From assembly GCA_958450325.1 (NCBI GenBank), contig OY288250.1, positions 53,458,898-53,522,897 of the forward strand: 64,000 nucleotides of DNA. Reading direction: 5' to 3'. The notes beneath the pieces are model-generated. The model saw only the letters and a program-made list of their open reading frames with translations. It searched no databases and was not told where the DNA came from. Origin of the DNA: Agrostemma githago. Its lineage: Eukaryota > Streptophyta > Magnoliopsida > Caryophyllales > Caryophyllaceae. A program made the position numbers and the translations under genes. Below are positions 33,392-44,380 of this stretch, in pieces (the stretch's first letter is position 1; each line of letters begins with the position of its first letter).

Positions 33392-35033
33392 TGATGGCAG
33401 GATTCGTCGCGGGTCGAACCGTTAATAAATAAACCGACTATTCCTAGCGGGTAAATAGGGTAAGTTGGGTCGAATCCACGGGGACGGTAAAGTGGAGTCT
33501 AGACTAAGGTCGCCTAAAAACAAGACTAGGACAACGAGCTAAGCTAAACAAAACAATGATAAAAAGGGGAGAAGGCTAGACTATGACTAAGGTGACGGAG
33601 AAAACAAACAAGGAAAACGGGCTAGGATTAGGTCGGGTTCAAGGGGCAATGGAATGGTCAAGGAGGAGTAAAGGTGAAGGAGTAGTAGGGTAATCTAGGT
33701 GAGGTCCGGGCTCTCGCTACGTAGACCGACCTAGAGGTTTCACCTAAAACCCACCTTGGCGACGCACATAACAGACGGGGTTACTAGCGCGCTATAGTGG
33801 CCTAGGTCGCATCCGGGCTCTCGCTACGTAGACCGACCTAGGGGTCGTCCTCACCGGGCTCTCGCTACGTAGTGACGGAAACAAACCTTACAAACAAACT
33901 ATCACCCACAAGAGAAAAGCAAGAAAAACAAGCATATGCACATACTAGTCATTCAAGCATTTCAACAAACATGTGATATGCATCAAACCAAGAGGAAACC
34001 CAAATTTTCCACCAACATCTCTAACAAACCCTTAATCACCCAATTAACACCCAAATCACCCTACTAACCCTAGCAAGAGTACTACTCTAACATAATCAAA
34101 CTAATACTAACAAGAACAAGAGAAATCAACACAAACATTAAAACAAACATAAACAAACTAGTGAAAATGAAGAACTATGAACAATAAGATGAACAAAGAT
34201 TGAAACTTGGATGAACAAACAAGATTAAGAGTAAAGAGGAAGAGAAGATTATACCATACTAGTGAAGAATGAAAAGGAGAACACTTGTATAGAAGAAAAC
34301 CCAAATAATTCCACCAAGGTTGTCAATCTTGGATGGATTCTTCAAGAGATCCAATAATACAAGAGTAAACTAAGATTAAAGAGTAATTAAGGACTAATCT
34401 ACACTAATCTAATCTAATCTAACCTAAAGTAGTCTAGGGTTTAATGTCTCATGAAGTGCATAAGCTTAGCAAAACAAGGGAAGAGTATATATAGGGTTAC
34501 AAGTGGAAATGAGAAGAAAGAAAACAAGGCGGAGCTGCAGCAGGCCCGTCCCGGCCGAGACGAGGTGGTCCCGGTCGGGATGAGATCGGTCCCGGCCGGG
34601 AGGAGCTGCTCTCGGTCGGGAGGGTCCACAGACAGTAGCTTCTCTTTTTGCTCCTTCATCCCGGACGGGATGAGGCCATACCCGTCGGGGATGAGTCTTG
34701 TAGGCCTCCAATATGAACTTTTTGGTCCCTCCTTGGTTCTCATGGGGTTCCCATCGATTCTCGAGACTCGGGATCGGGCCTCGGAGGCTCGGGATTGGGT
34801 CCCAAGGTCTCGGGGTCGACTCCAAGGGATCGAGTGATCGTTCCTTAGCTTCGTTGGCTCCAAAAAGTGTATGTATTGAGTCGGAATCGCTCAAACTCTT
34901 CATGAATGGTCTCGGGAACCTGAAACGAGCTAGAGGAAGCATAAGTAGCCCATAAACCTCTCCCAAGGAGCGATTCCACAAGGAAAATGGGACCAAAACA
35001 CTACAAAATAGGCACTACAAACTACACTTATCA
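33392..35033 (-). repeat. 5' LTR of B1
   Basis: 1642 bp, TGATGGCAGG to ACACTTATCA. TATA box at 34486-34493 and palindromes at 34546-34692. Homologous to the A LTR over the U3 part and more weakly over U5. Confidence 0.92.
34546..34692 (-). promoter_or_regulatory. Palindrome cluster and TATA region, B1 5' LTR
   Basis: Six palindrome copies or variants end about 55 bp from the TATATATA box (34486-34493) on the minus strand. Same arrangement as LTR C and both A1 LTRs. Confidence 0.6.
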
Positions 35034-35038
35034 TGGGG

Positions 35039-35289
35039 CCCGGGGGGCGGATTGGGATCCAAGCGCCTATTGCCTTTGTCATCAGGGGAGGGGACACGAT
35101 ACTGAGGACTGTGACCGCCCCAAACACGACATCCAGGACCTGGTGGATGCCGGAACCTTCCCCCAAGTAAAGAAGCAGACGCCACAGCCCGTTGACAATG
35201 GGGCTAGCGGCAAAACAACCGCGTCCGTAATAGTGAATACTAGCGGCACCATCAAGGTGTTATTCCCTGGGGGAAGCCTCGATGCTTAG
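35039..35289 (+). pseudogene. Gag zinc knuckle of U
   Basis: GARGADWDPSAYCLCHQGRG leads into HDTEDCDRPKHDIQDLVDAG, giving the knuckle C-x2-C-x3-GHDTEDC. A hydrophilic tail ends in a stop after FPGGSLDA. The frame is continuous with 26914-27000 across the B1 site. It would bind RNA. Confidence 0.8.
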
Positions 35290-35726
35290 AGGCATGACCG
35301 GTCTTAGTCCAAGTCTAGTTCATCTTAGGGCCTAGACTAGAGTAATAATAATAATGTCTTGTCTCTCTCTTTATCGAGTCCAGGGAGGTGCGAGGGACAT
35401 GTCATCCGCCTCCTCCAATACAAAATCACGGGCATCTACCCCGTCTTATGTTATCAATAAAACAACCTTCCTTTTTCTATAAACATGCCTCGACAATCGC
35501 TCAATCTTCTTTCAACAATTTACTTAAAACGCTTAAAAACTCAACTTTATGCCAATTATCGATAGCAACTGACTAAAACGCAAGGGCTACAATGAACGAC
35601 CCACTTAGATTCACCCTAAACAAGAAATAGGAAACAACGACCCTAGGCTCAGTCCGTCGTCGATCCATCACCAAACAACAATAAACCCGCAACGAACGAA
35701 CATTCATCCAACTAAACTTCCCCAAC
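35290..35726 (+). other. Spacer in U where protease and RT are missing
   Basis: 437 bp without any recognisable protease, RT or first RNase H. It contains an (AAT)n-like stretch near 35342 and many stops. U seems to be an internally deleted Tat derivative. Confidence 0.65.
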
Positions 35727-37016
35727 ATGACCGAATACAAAGCCTACCTAATAGGTCTCAAAGCAGCCATATCTCTAAGAGTTAAAAACCTTAGAGTACA
35801 TGGAGATTCATCCCTAGTAGTCAACCAAGCTACGGGTACCTGGAAGGTTTATAGCGAAAGCCTAACCCCATACGAAACTAAAGTGGAAACAATATCCCGG
35901 GAATTTACTGAAATTGACTTCATAGACATACCCCGCAAGGAAAACCAATTCGCTGACGCACTATCTAAGTTAGCCTCACTAATAAACATGCCCGATCACC
36001 TTTTCTCTATGTCCATTTGCGTAGAGAGAAGCAAAGAACCGGCCTACATCCATAGCCTCGAAACCGACAATACCCCCGAAGAACCTTGGTACAAAGTAAT
36101 CCTTGACTTTAAAACCCACGGGTCATACCCGCCCAACACTAACGCCAAGAATAAAAGAACCCTACGAATACAAGCCACCCACTACGTTCTAAATCAAGGA
36201 CTACTATACAAACGAACCCCACAAGGAGTCCTCCTTAGGTGCATAAACAAAAACCAATCCGAGAAAGTCATGGAAGAGGTACATGACGGAGAATGCGGAG
36301 CCCACATGAGTGCACACCTACTGGCCCGGAAAATAATGAGACTGGGCTATTATTGGATTACCTTAAAGGCAGACTGTCGACGTCATGTCCAACACTGCCA
36401 AAACTGCCAAATATTCGCTAATGTCCAACACCTACCTCCATATCCTCTACACACCATAGCCACACCCTGGCCTTTCTCTACTTGGGGAATAGACATCATA
36501 GGAAAAGTACACCCATCAGGAACCGGCGGACACTGCTTTATACTAGTGGCCGTCGATTATTTCATCAAATGGGTAGAAGCCGCCTCTTACACCGTACTAA
36601 CCTCAAAACAAGTAGTAAAATTCTTACAAAATAATATCATTTGCCTCTACGGCATACCTCACGAGATCATTAGTGACCAGGGGGCTCACTTCAGGGCCGA
36701 CACCCAGAAACTCCTCGACAAATACAAAATCCAAAGACACAAGTCATCACCCTATAGACCACAAACAAACGGGGCCGTAGAAGCAGCCAACAAAACCATA
36801 ACCACAATCCTTAAGAAAATGATAGACAATTATCGGGATTGGCCAAACAAGATCCCCTTCGCCTTATGGGGATACCGAACATCCTATAGAACACCCACTG
36901 GAGCCACACCATATTACCACGGTTCCGAAGCCGTGCAACCCGTAGAGCTAGAAGTACCGTCACTAAGGATACTAGCCGAGAGCGATATTCCCGAAGAAGA
37001 ATGGAACAAAAAATGA
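35727..37016 (+). pseudogene. Truncated second RNase H plus integrase of U
   Basis: 429 open codons. Residues 1-85 are the distal part of an archaeal-type RNase H (MTEYKAYLIGLK, LRVHGDSSLVVNQATG, IPRKENQFADALSKLAS); the first strand with the DG motif is absent, so this domain is probably dead. Integrase follows: zinc finger HDGECGAHMSAHLLARKI and CQNCQIF, core WGIDIIG (Asp), IISDQGAHF (Asp) and YRPQTNGAVEAANKT (Glu). All three DDE residues are intact. The ORF ends at a TGA just before the C-terminal domain. Confidence 0.88.
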
Positions 37017-37112
37017 TATGACGAGCTAGTACTCCTAGACGAGCGTAGGATACATGCCCTATCCAACGTACAAGCCTAACAACAACGCATCCAACGAGCC
37101 TTTAATAAGCGA

Positions 37113-37328
37113 GTGAAATCCCGAAACATACACGAGGGAGATTTAGTAATCAAATCCATTAGAGCACCCCTTCCCGTCGACCCTAGAGGGAAATTCAAAC
37201 CAAACTTGGCAGGCCCCTACCTCGTTAAGAAAATACTCTCGGAGGGTGTCGTGATCCTCACCAACCTAGACGGTCAAGAGTTCTCAACCCCAACCAACAT
37301 GGACCAACTCAAACGATACTACCCATAG
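37113..37328 (+). pseudogene. Integrase C-terminal domain of U
   Basis: EGDLVIKSIRAPLPVDPRGK, FKPNLAGPYLVKKIL and SEGVVILTNLDG form the conserved C-terminal domain of Tat integrases (DNA binding). It is separated from the catalytic core by a TGA near 37017 and a TAA near 37078 in the same region. Confidence 0.8.
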
Positions 37329-38284
37329 ATACCCTGGCAACCACATCCTGACCTTCGACTTAGGGGGAAGCAAAAAAAAAAAACAAACAAAAAAATTAAT
37401 CAAGTTCGCATCGATAATTGGCATAAATGAGTCTAAAGCAAAATCACTCACATTTTTTTAAAAAACTAGGAACATGGTTTGATTCCGTCTAAACGCGGAT
37501 ACGTAGGCAACCCATCCCCGGGTACAACCAAATAAATAAACAAAAAGATTATCGATTACTCGATTCATATACAAACTGGGACTCCTTCCACATCACGGCC
37601 AACGAGTGATTTAAAATGACGAAGCACAAACGACGAAGCACAAACGACGAGCCGAGGACGGGGTGAAAACCCGAAAGGGTGCCCCGGGCAAAATGAAGAA
37701 ACGAGTTGCGAGCCGTCGTTAGAAAAAATGACGAGCCGAGGACGGGGTGAAAACCCGAAAGGGCGCCCCGGGCAAAATGAAGAAACAAGTTGCGAGCCGT
37801 CGTAAAAAAAAAACCAAAAAACAAAAAAAAAAGCCAAAAAAAGGGTGAGTCGAGGACGGAGTGAAAACCCGAAAGGGCGCTCCGGGTAAAATGAAGAATC
37901 GAGTTGCGAGCCACCGAAAAAAAAAACAAAAAATAACAATAATAAAAAAATAAAAATGTGCTTCTCATTAATAACAAAACCAGTTAAATCGAGCCTTTGT
38001 CGAGGCATTTACATCAAGCATTTGAAATCCGGACGTCCCGGAAAACGTGTCAAAACTCCACAAAAAACTAGTACTAATACGCCACATATTATCAACTAAT
38101 ACGACATAATACAAAATGGCTGGGCTCTACCGGTCCAACTTTTCATTCCCTTTGCCATTCGGGTGCGCCTGCTTGCGTTCTTCATCCTCGATTTTCTGAA
38201 AGCAAGCTTCTAACGCCCTATCCAAACGCGAGTCTAGCAAATCCCACTTTCTTTCCTCTTCCACGTTTTCAATATGGGTCTCAT
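37329..38284 (+). other. 3' untranslated stretch of U with tandem repeats
   Basis: GGGGGAAG-A(12) lies near 37362-37382. From 37640 to 37925 three units of the type GACGAGCCGAGGACGGGGTG ... GTTGCGAGCCGTCG recur, with an 84-bp spacing between the first two and an A-rich expansion before the third. Repeats of this kind downstream of pol are typical of Tat/Retand elements. Confidence 0.75.
37640..37925. repeat. Tandem repeat of U, three copies
   Basis: Units begin near 37646, 37730 and 37846. The third is separated by a poly-A-rich stretch with AACCAAAAAAC units. Minus-strand ORFs over the repeats are by-products. Confidence 0.8.
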
Positions 38285-38298
38285 TAGTCCCGGCCCAT

Positions 38299-39679
38299 TT
38301 AGATGAACTGACGACTACTAGGATTGGTAATACTATCTTTGGTTAGGCACTTAGTCTCTCGAGTCTCCTCCTCGCCTCTTAGCAGCGCTGTCTTCCTAAC
38401 CTTTAAGTTGCTCTGTCCTGACGGATGTTCATAAACCCTTCGCCGGATGGAAACATTGTCAGTCGGTCGAACACTCTCAATAACAACAGGACGAAAGAAT
38501 TTCTGCTCCCAAGACACCCTGAACTCCCTAAACGAGTTCCCTGTTCATGGGTCAAAACTAGAAACAACTTTAGCGTCCTTGGGAATAGAAAGTTGGACAC
38601 CCATTTGATGTCCCAACATGCCCGGGTAAACATAAACATGATCCCTCATCGATAGTATTAACAAAGCCCATGTAGAAGACGAAAATGGAAACCCGGTACG
38701 CCCACTAATATTCCACCACGGGATAGACCACCTGATAACAACATATCCTCCGACCAAATAGGAAAGCCAATCCTTTTCCTCGGGACTTTTGCTCCACATC
38801 TGCACCGTCTTCCGGCCCGTGAAACCCCTGTAACTATAATCTTTAAAACACCGGGGAGGGGCGACCAAACCAAGCTGTTCCTGCAACCAAACCTGTACAA
38901 ATCACTGTAAAACATCACGCCTCCATGCCAAAACCACCACAAGAAAAACAAAACCAAAGAAAAAAGGGGGGAAACAAAAAAAAAACAAAAACGGGTTACG
39001 GCGAAACATGACACCAAAAGAAAAATAAAAAAAACCAAAAAACAACACCTGTAAGATAATCCTAGAACCCCGAGAAGGTGTCCTCCGTAACCTAGCACTA
39101 GCGTCAAGGCCCAGAATAAGCTCACCCAAAATAAGCAAGGAGGGTGATCGACCATGTTTCATTGCCGCTATCACATCCAAAACACAAGGATTACCCCAAC
39201 CTTCACGCGACGCACATCCTCAAAAAGACAATAACAAGCAATAGCAATGTTAAAAGCACGCCTACATGCTAAGGCCGACACATGACGAGAGCCAACTTGT
39301 GAGAATGTCCTAGAAAGCAACTCTAAGTTAAGACCGTCTGCACCAAAATAACCTTTAGCCTCCTCTAATGAATAAAGGTCCAAAAAGTGGTAAATCCGCT
39401 CCACGTAAGCCTCATCCCCATATGGAACACAAGGGCGAACCGAGCTCCACCCACCTATATCATCTATCTCTTCGGGCAAAGGACAAATTTTCCCCCGGGG
39501 AAGGCAAAAACATGGTACTTTGGGTCCCAAAACCTAGAACATGCCCGTAAGAAGTTATCTTGTACCTTGACTCGACTGAGCGCAATAACCGTTGACAAAC
39601 CGTCATTTGAATTAACCTCGGGGTCACATTTCTTAAAAGAACCCGCCCACTAGGTTAGGATACTCCTAAAACCCGACAT
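38299..39679 (-). pseudogene. Antisense gene 2 of U (Tat extra ORF type)
   Basis: Antisense to pol. Model: ATG at 39679, exon 1 to 39049, intron 39048-38893 (GTGTTG...TACAG), exon 2 to 38299. Exon 1 has FLRACSRFWDPKYHVFAFP and CPLPEEIDDIGGW, then a helical middle and HGRSPSLLILGELILGLDAS. Exon 2 has WLQEQLGLVAPPR, SPEEKDWLSYLVGGY and YPGMLGHQMGVQLSIPKDAK. From memory this pattern resembles the antisense proteins widespread in Tat elements (DUF7745-like); I cannot check it. It is broken by a TAG at codon 10, two frameshifts (near 39490 and 39195) and a TGA at 38542-38544. Confidence 0.65.
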
Positions 39680-39695
39680 GACCCTAAGTACAAGC

Positions 39696-40818
39696 GTGCT
39701 ATACCCTATGGGTATTCTAGTATGTCTAAAACAAGCACCCACAACCCGTATATATAGCCCTAATCCCACAAGAATTAGGAAAACACGAAAAATTTCCATA
39801 ACCCGGGCTCAAACCGCACCGGCCCATGCGCCCGAGTTTCCGGTCGCCCGAGCCCAAGCGGCCCGGAACCCGATAGCCTCGGCCCGAGTGCCTGTAGCCA
39901 GGCAGGCGAAATCCCGAGCAACCCAAGGATAGAAATTTGGACCCCGCATTATCACCGTAGCTATCATCCTATGCATCGGACATCGGGAACGACCTCCCGA
40001 AGTCACTTATACCCACCCCGAAAACCGAGATACCCGTGCAAGAGCTATAGAAACGTGAGTTCACTCGTCGGACGCACGAGACTTAGACTTTTTTTTTAGG
40101 GGGTTAAGCTACCCCACCTAGGCGTGTTGTAGCCTTTTAACGGTTATCGTCAAATCGCGTCTGTAGCCCAAGAAGGCAATATTATGAACGTATAAAAAGT
40201 GGTCTAACTTTTTTTCAAAAATCACCCGAATTTCAACTTCGGCCTCGTTCTGAATGTCAAAACAATCGCGCTCATCTCTTAACACATTTGGTCAAAGCAC
40301 GTTAATGTTTACATCTCGAATCAAAAACATTTTAATCGACGTACCACCTGATCCGATTCCCGGCTCAAACTAACGCATTTCAAAACATCCGAAAGAAACG
40401 ATTTTCATACACTCATGCAACGTTAATGCACCTTAAACTAGGTCAGATCGCAAATGAACAAACGCAAAAGTGATTACTTGTCAATCTAGCTAAACAATTA
40501 GCCAAATAAAACACAAGACTAATCCAACTAATTCAAATACTAAGAATTTAAAGCAAGTATACAAAATATACAAATTTATACACAAATCGAGGCTAGGGAG
40601 GACCCCTAGAAGCCGCGCCAATGGCTATCACAAGTTCACCTAGGTTGTCGTCCAGACCTAGGTCTTCTAAATCGAAGGTATGTAGGACACTCACCACCAT
40701 CCATCCCCGACAGCATGTCTAGAGTCGCTGTCTCGGGGAGTCCTCCAACCTCCTCGTTAGCACCCGTAGCCTCAGCCTCAGCCTCAGTCTCCCTCTCGAT
40801 CCGATGCCTGGCCTCACC
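39696..40818. other. Intergenic stretch between the two antisense genes of U
   Basis: No gene. It holds the probable promoter of antisense gene 2 (TATA at 39749-39757, minus strand) and otherwise AT-rich sequence. Confidence 0.5.
39749..39757 (-). promoter_or_regulatory. TATA box of antisense gene 2
   Basis: CTATATATA on the minus strand, about 70 bp before the ATG at 39679, within GGGCTATATATACGGGTTG. Position and sequence fit a plant core promoter and imply that the antisense gene has its own transcription start inside U. Confidence 0.55.
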
Positions 40819-41221
40819 CTATGTAGAGGTCTCACCCCGAGACCGAGCTAGCTGCTTCTTAAGGAAGGCAATTTCGTCGGCCTGAGATTGCAGGAGCCGC
40901 TGCGACTCAACCTCTCTCACCTCGAGCTCGGTCACCTGAGTCTCCAGTTGTCCCACCATATCCGAGATATCCTGCGAGTACACCCAAACATTAGGAAAAC
41001 ACACAAGCAACCTAGAAAACCACCTTAGTCACACAAACTCACCGATCGAGGCCCCGAAGTGTCGCGAAAAACCCTCGAGGCATAGGCCCGGAAGCAGTTG
41101 GCAGCCTGCCACAACCGCTGATGGCAAGCCGACGAAACCTGAGAAGTAAAACCATGGAGGTTAGATAAACCAATCCTAAACCTTAGAACCCAAATTGCAA
41201 ACAAAAGTCAAAACTCACCCG

Positions 41222-41226
41222 GTACA
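41222..41226. other. Target duplication of X, left copy
   Basis: GTACA here and at 47570-47574, directly next to both ends of X. Confidence 0.9.
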
Positions 41227-42740
41227 TAATGCGTGCTATTTATATATGATTATTCCATCTTTTAGGCACGCATTTCCATGCATATCGAGTAGCATTGTCT
41301 ACTATTTTCCCCCGAATTTGATACTTTGTGGTCATGTTGCATCTTATGTAGGTTTGAACCCGTGGACGCATAAACAAGGCAAAAATCGTGCTTAAAGATG
41401 AAATCTTAAACGAAATAAGAAAAGAGAATGATCGTTTCCAAACAGGTCAAATTAAAACGTAAATATCTTAATTTATACAACTCCAATTGATTGATTCTAG
41501 TTGCGTTGGAAAGATCTTTCTCTTAGCTTTCCAACGGTATATTACACGCCTGATTTCAAGAAGTAACGAAGAAATGACAAGCGTTTGAAGTTGAGCGCGC
41601 AGTGCTGAGAACAATAGTCGACCGACTATTCAGAATAGTCAACCGACTATTCTCGAGACTGGACAAAGACCGAGACTTTCCTAATTTGATGTTTAGGGTT
41701 AATAACACTTTTGGGCTTTGGTTTTAGGTTAGTATTTAAGAAACTATTAGACTAGAATGCCTGAACCTCTTCTTTTATACTTCTTCTCTTTAGGCTTTTC
41801 CTTAGACTTCTCCATACTTTTACTCCTTCTCCTTAGACTTTTATTTAGATCTCTTCTTCTTATTCTTTAGAATTATTTCTAGTTTAATTTCTTCCCAAAA
41901 CTCGGTTATTGTAAGAACTTTTGGATTCGAATCGCCTTCATTCCTTTGGTAATTTTATTAATCTTCCTTCCTTCTTCTTTGTTCTTGATTGTTTTCTTCT
42001 TCATATTTAATTAATCTTAATTATTGTTTTATACTTGTCGTAAATTTATTATTATTCGTAATGTTTAATCTAGTTGATTCTTTTATTAATCTTGTTGTTC
42101 TTAATTTAATTATGAGTAGCTAATTTCCCTCGCTAGGATTTAGGGGATCTGCGAATTGAATGTGGTTGCTAAATAATTTATAGATCTGTCAATAATATTG
42201 TGTCTGAGTTGTCAATTGTAGCATTTAATTGAGATTAATTGATTAAGTCGACGTAATTGATTAATTGAATTCGGTAAACTTGAACCTAAGATCGGAAGCC
42301 CGGTAAAAGTTAGACCTGCTACAACACATTAGTTTGCCCTAATAAGATCGGAAGCCTTTAGACGCATGCTAGGGTGAATAGCGGACCGGTAGGACCTTTT
42401 CAATACCCCTTAGACCAATATCTGGGACAGACCTGTGATTTAGACCGTGACCATATGAGATTCGTAGTGAACCGACAATCCTAGTTTTCTCTCCTTATAT
42501 TTATTCATCTTAAATTCATCTTATTTTATTTTAGTTATTTCTTCCCTTTTAATTCTCTTTCCTTCACTACTTTAGTTTAGATAAACAAAATTAAAAACCC
42601 CCCGATTTGTTACGTAGATAGACTTTAATTACGAGTAGCATTTATTTGTCTCCCTGTAAATTCGATCCCGACTTCCCTAGCTTTATTTTTAGTTAGACCG
42701 TAGTTGGTTATTTTTGATAGGTATACGACTAGCCTTATCA
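41227..42740 (+). repeat. 5' LTR of X
   Basis: 1514 bp, ends CCTTATCA just before the primer site. Carries two copies of AATAGTC-N-ACCGACTATT (41613-41630 and 41634-41651), where the 3' LTR has one (46467-46484). A TATA-like GTATTTAAG lies about 80 bp downstream. Confidence 0.92.
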
Positions 42741-42745
42741 AATTT

Positions 42746-42763
42746 TGGCGCCGTTGCCGGGGA
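42746..42763 (+). other. Primer-binding site of X
   Basis: TGGCGCCGTTGCCGGGGA, identical to that of B1 and A2, six bases after the LTR end. tRNA-Asp-type. Confidence 0.88.
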
Positions 42764-42835
42764 GACTGTTAATTTTACTTGTCATTTTAGTTTATCTTTT
42801 GTCTCAGGGAACTTTCAGTTTCTTGGGACGATTGT

Positions 42836-42854
42836 TATTATTATTAATTTTAAT

Positions 42855-42905
<51 letters not shown>

Positions 42906-42975
42906 CATCATCATCATTATTTTTTTCTTCTCTTAGTTTTATTTTTCTTAGTTTTTTTATTTTATTTTTTTTAAT
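42836..42975. repeat. (ATT)n microsatellite in X leader
   Basis: About 23 ATT/TTA units followed by four ATC units and a T-rich stretch. A reading frame through it gives poly-Ile or poly-Tyr and is not a gene. Confidence 0.95.
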
Positions 42976-43009
42976 TATTATTTATTTATTTTAATTTTTT
43001 TTCATCATT

Positions 43010-44380
43010 ATGACTATTTTCTACTTCCCTCAGTTTGAACATGAGCCATTGCATATTTATTTTGATAGACTTGACTCTTTTATTACTCAAAATGGTTATC
43101 ATGTGAGTGTGTGGGAGGTGAGTCATATGATTTATGATGGTGTCGATGACGCGACACGGGCTTATATTGAGGGAAACTGTGAAGGCATGTTTAAATACAT
43201 GTCTTATGTGAAACGATGGGCACTACTCCAATATTTAATCCGAAACAGTTTGGAGTCAGAGATAAAGAGAAAGGCAGAGATATCGGAGCTTAAGACGATG
43301 ATGCAACAACTTATAGATATGCTAACTTTAAAGGAAAACGGGCACGATACTCCACGTAAGTTAGATACTAGTTTTAATTTCTCGCATTCCACTGACTATG
43401 TTATGACTGAATCTGTTGCATCTATTAGACAGGACATATGCCCATTTGAAGATGAAGATGATGATGAGTATAGTGTTCAATCTCACCTTGTTCCTCTAAC
43501 CCCTATGATTTCTAATTTGATGCAGGATGATGATTTGCACATCTTAGATACATGTGAACCACCTTATTCTTCTTTGGAGCAACTTTCACACCCTTTAGTC
43601 AAATCTTCTTCTCATTTTGTGAATATTGTTGTGGCAAACAATGATTGTGAGATGGAAAGTATTATATTTGAGGAAAATGCGTGTATGGATGCTTTGACTG
43701 ATGTTCTTTCTGAGGATAATATTGAGAATTTTGGTTCATGTGAATTTGAGAGTGTATCATTTGATGTCAATTTTGAGGTTTTGGAAAGAGAGTTGAACAA
43801 TAGAGAAGCCCGTGAGCGTGAGAGGAAAGTTCAAACGGACGAGAGTCAGGAAGAGAGTGCACTTTTGAATGATACATTAAGTGAAGAGAGTTTCAGCATT
43901 GAGGATACTTGGGATTGCGAATCGGATTTCTTTGAAAAACCTATTTTAGAGAAATTTTACTTTTCCCATTGTTTTGAAGATGATTCTTCTTCACCCATTG
44001 ATTATCTTGATCTAGATTCCCTTACACTTTTGCTTGAGCCTATGATTATGGATGAGGATTGTGAGACTCTTTTAGAAGAGGTTGTTTTGGCTCTTGATTT
44101 TTCGTTTGATGGTTGTTTGCTTAAGAATATTGAAGATGGCGATCATAACAACTCTTTCGAGGGAGTTGAAGAGTAGAAGTGTGATGCTGTGAGTAGTTTT
44201 GAATCATTTGACCCTTCTCTTGTGCAATTTGAGTCAAATGATAAGACTTGGGATAATTTTGAGATATTTGGTAGACATGTCTTTTATCATAAACTGCTCA
44301 CTACTCTTCTTACTTATCATACTTATTATTGGTCATGCTTGTTAATGTTGATTCCTTATGACCACTTTGCTGTTGATTAG
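43010..44380 (+). CDS. X protein: capsid-like fragment plus long acidic region
   Basis: 388 codons to a TAG at 44174-44176, then the same frame runs on for 68 codons to 44380. Residues 10-75 (EPLHIYFDRLDSFITQNGYH, SHMIYDGVDDATRAYIEGN) resemble the C-terminal part of the Athila capsid domain (pattern ExL-F-L-H-I-G-R-G-W). The rest is strongly acidic (ICPFEDEDDDEYSVQ and many Glu/Asp-rich stretches), with a short basic helix near residue 265. No zinc knuckle or protease. The stretch after the TAG has a hydrophobic segment (LLTTLLTYHTYYWSCLLML). Start: first ATG after the microsatellite. I do not recognise the full-length protein. The gag link is an inference from a weak pattern. Confidence 0.6.

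Larger units (their letters stand above)
27001..35033 (-). mobile_element. Athila-like element B1, without capsid, protease or pol
   Basis: 8.0 kb, minus orientation, flanked by a perfect target duplication TGGGG (26996-27000 and 35034-35038). 5' LTR 33392-35033, primer site 33371-33388, one ORF region 31793-33136, noncoding 28736-31792, 3' LTR 27001-28735. LTRs and 3' noncoding region are related to the A family, but the coding region is different. Confidence 0.93.

Noticed and set aside
37362..37382. GGGGGAAG-A(12) after U integrase as U's polypurine tract
   Set aside because: No LTR start follows it, and antisense genes continue for 15 kb. The U LTR start TGTAGACACCC is not found there.
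37549..38008. Minus-strand ORFs with repeated SSFCPG-PFGFSPRPRL
   Set aside because: Translation of the 84-bp tandem repeat of U. The repeats break frame at poly-A linkers.
42714..42974. ORFs with poly-Tyr or poly-Ile across the (ATT)n run
   Set aside because: Microsatellite translation in the leader of X.
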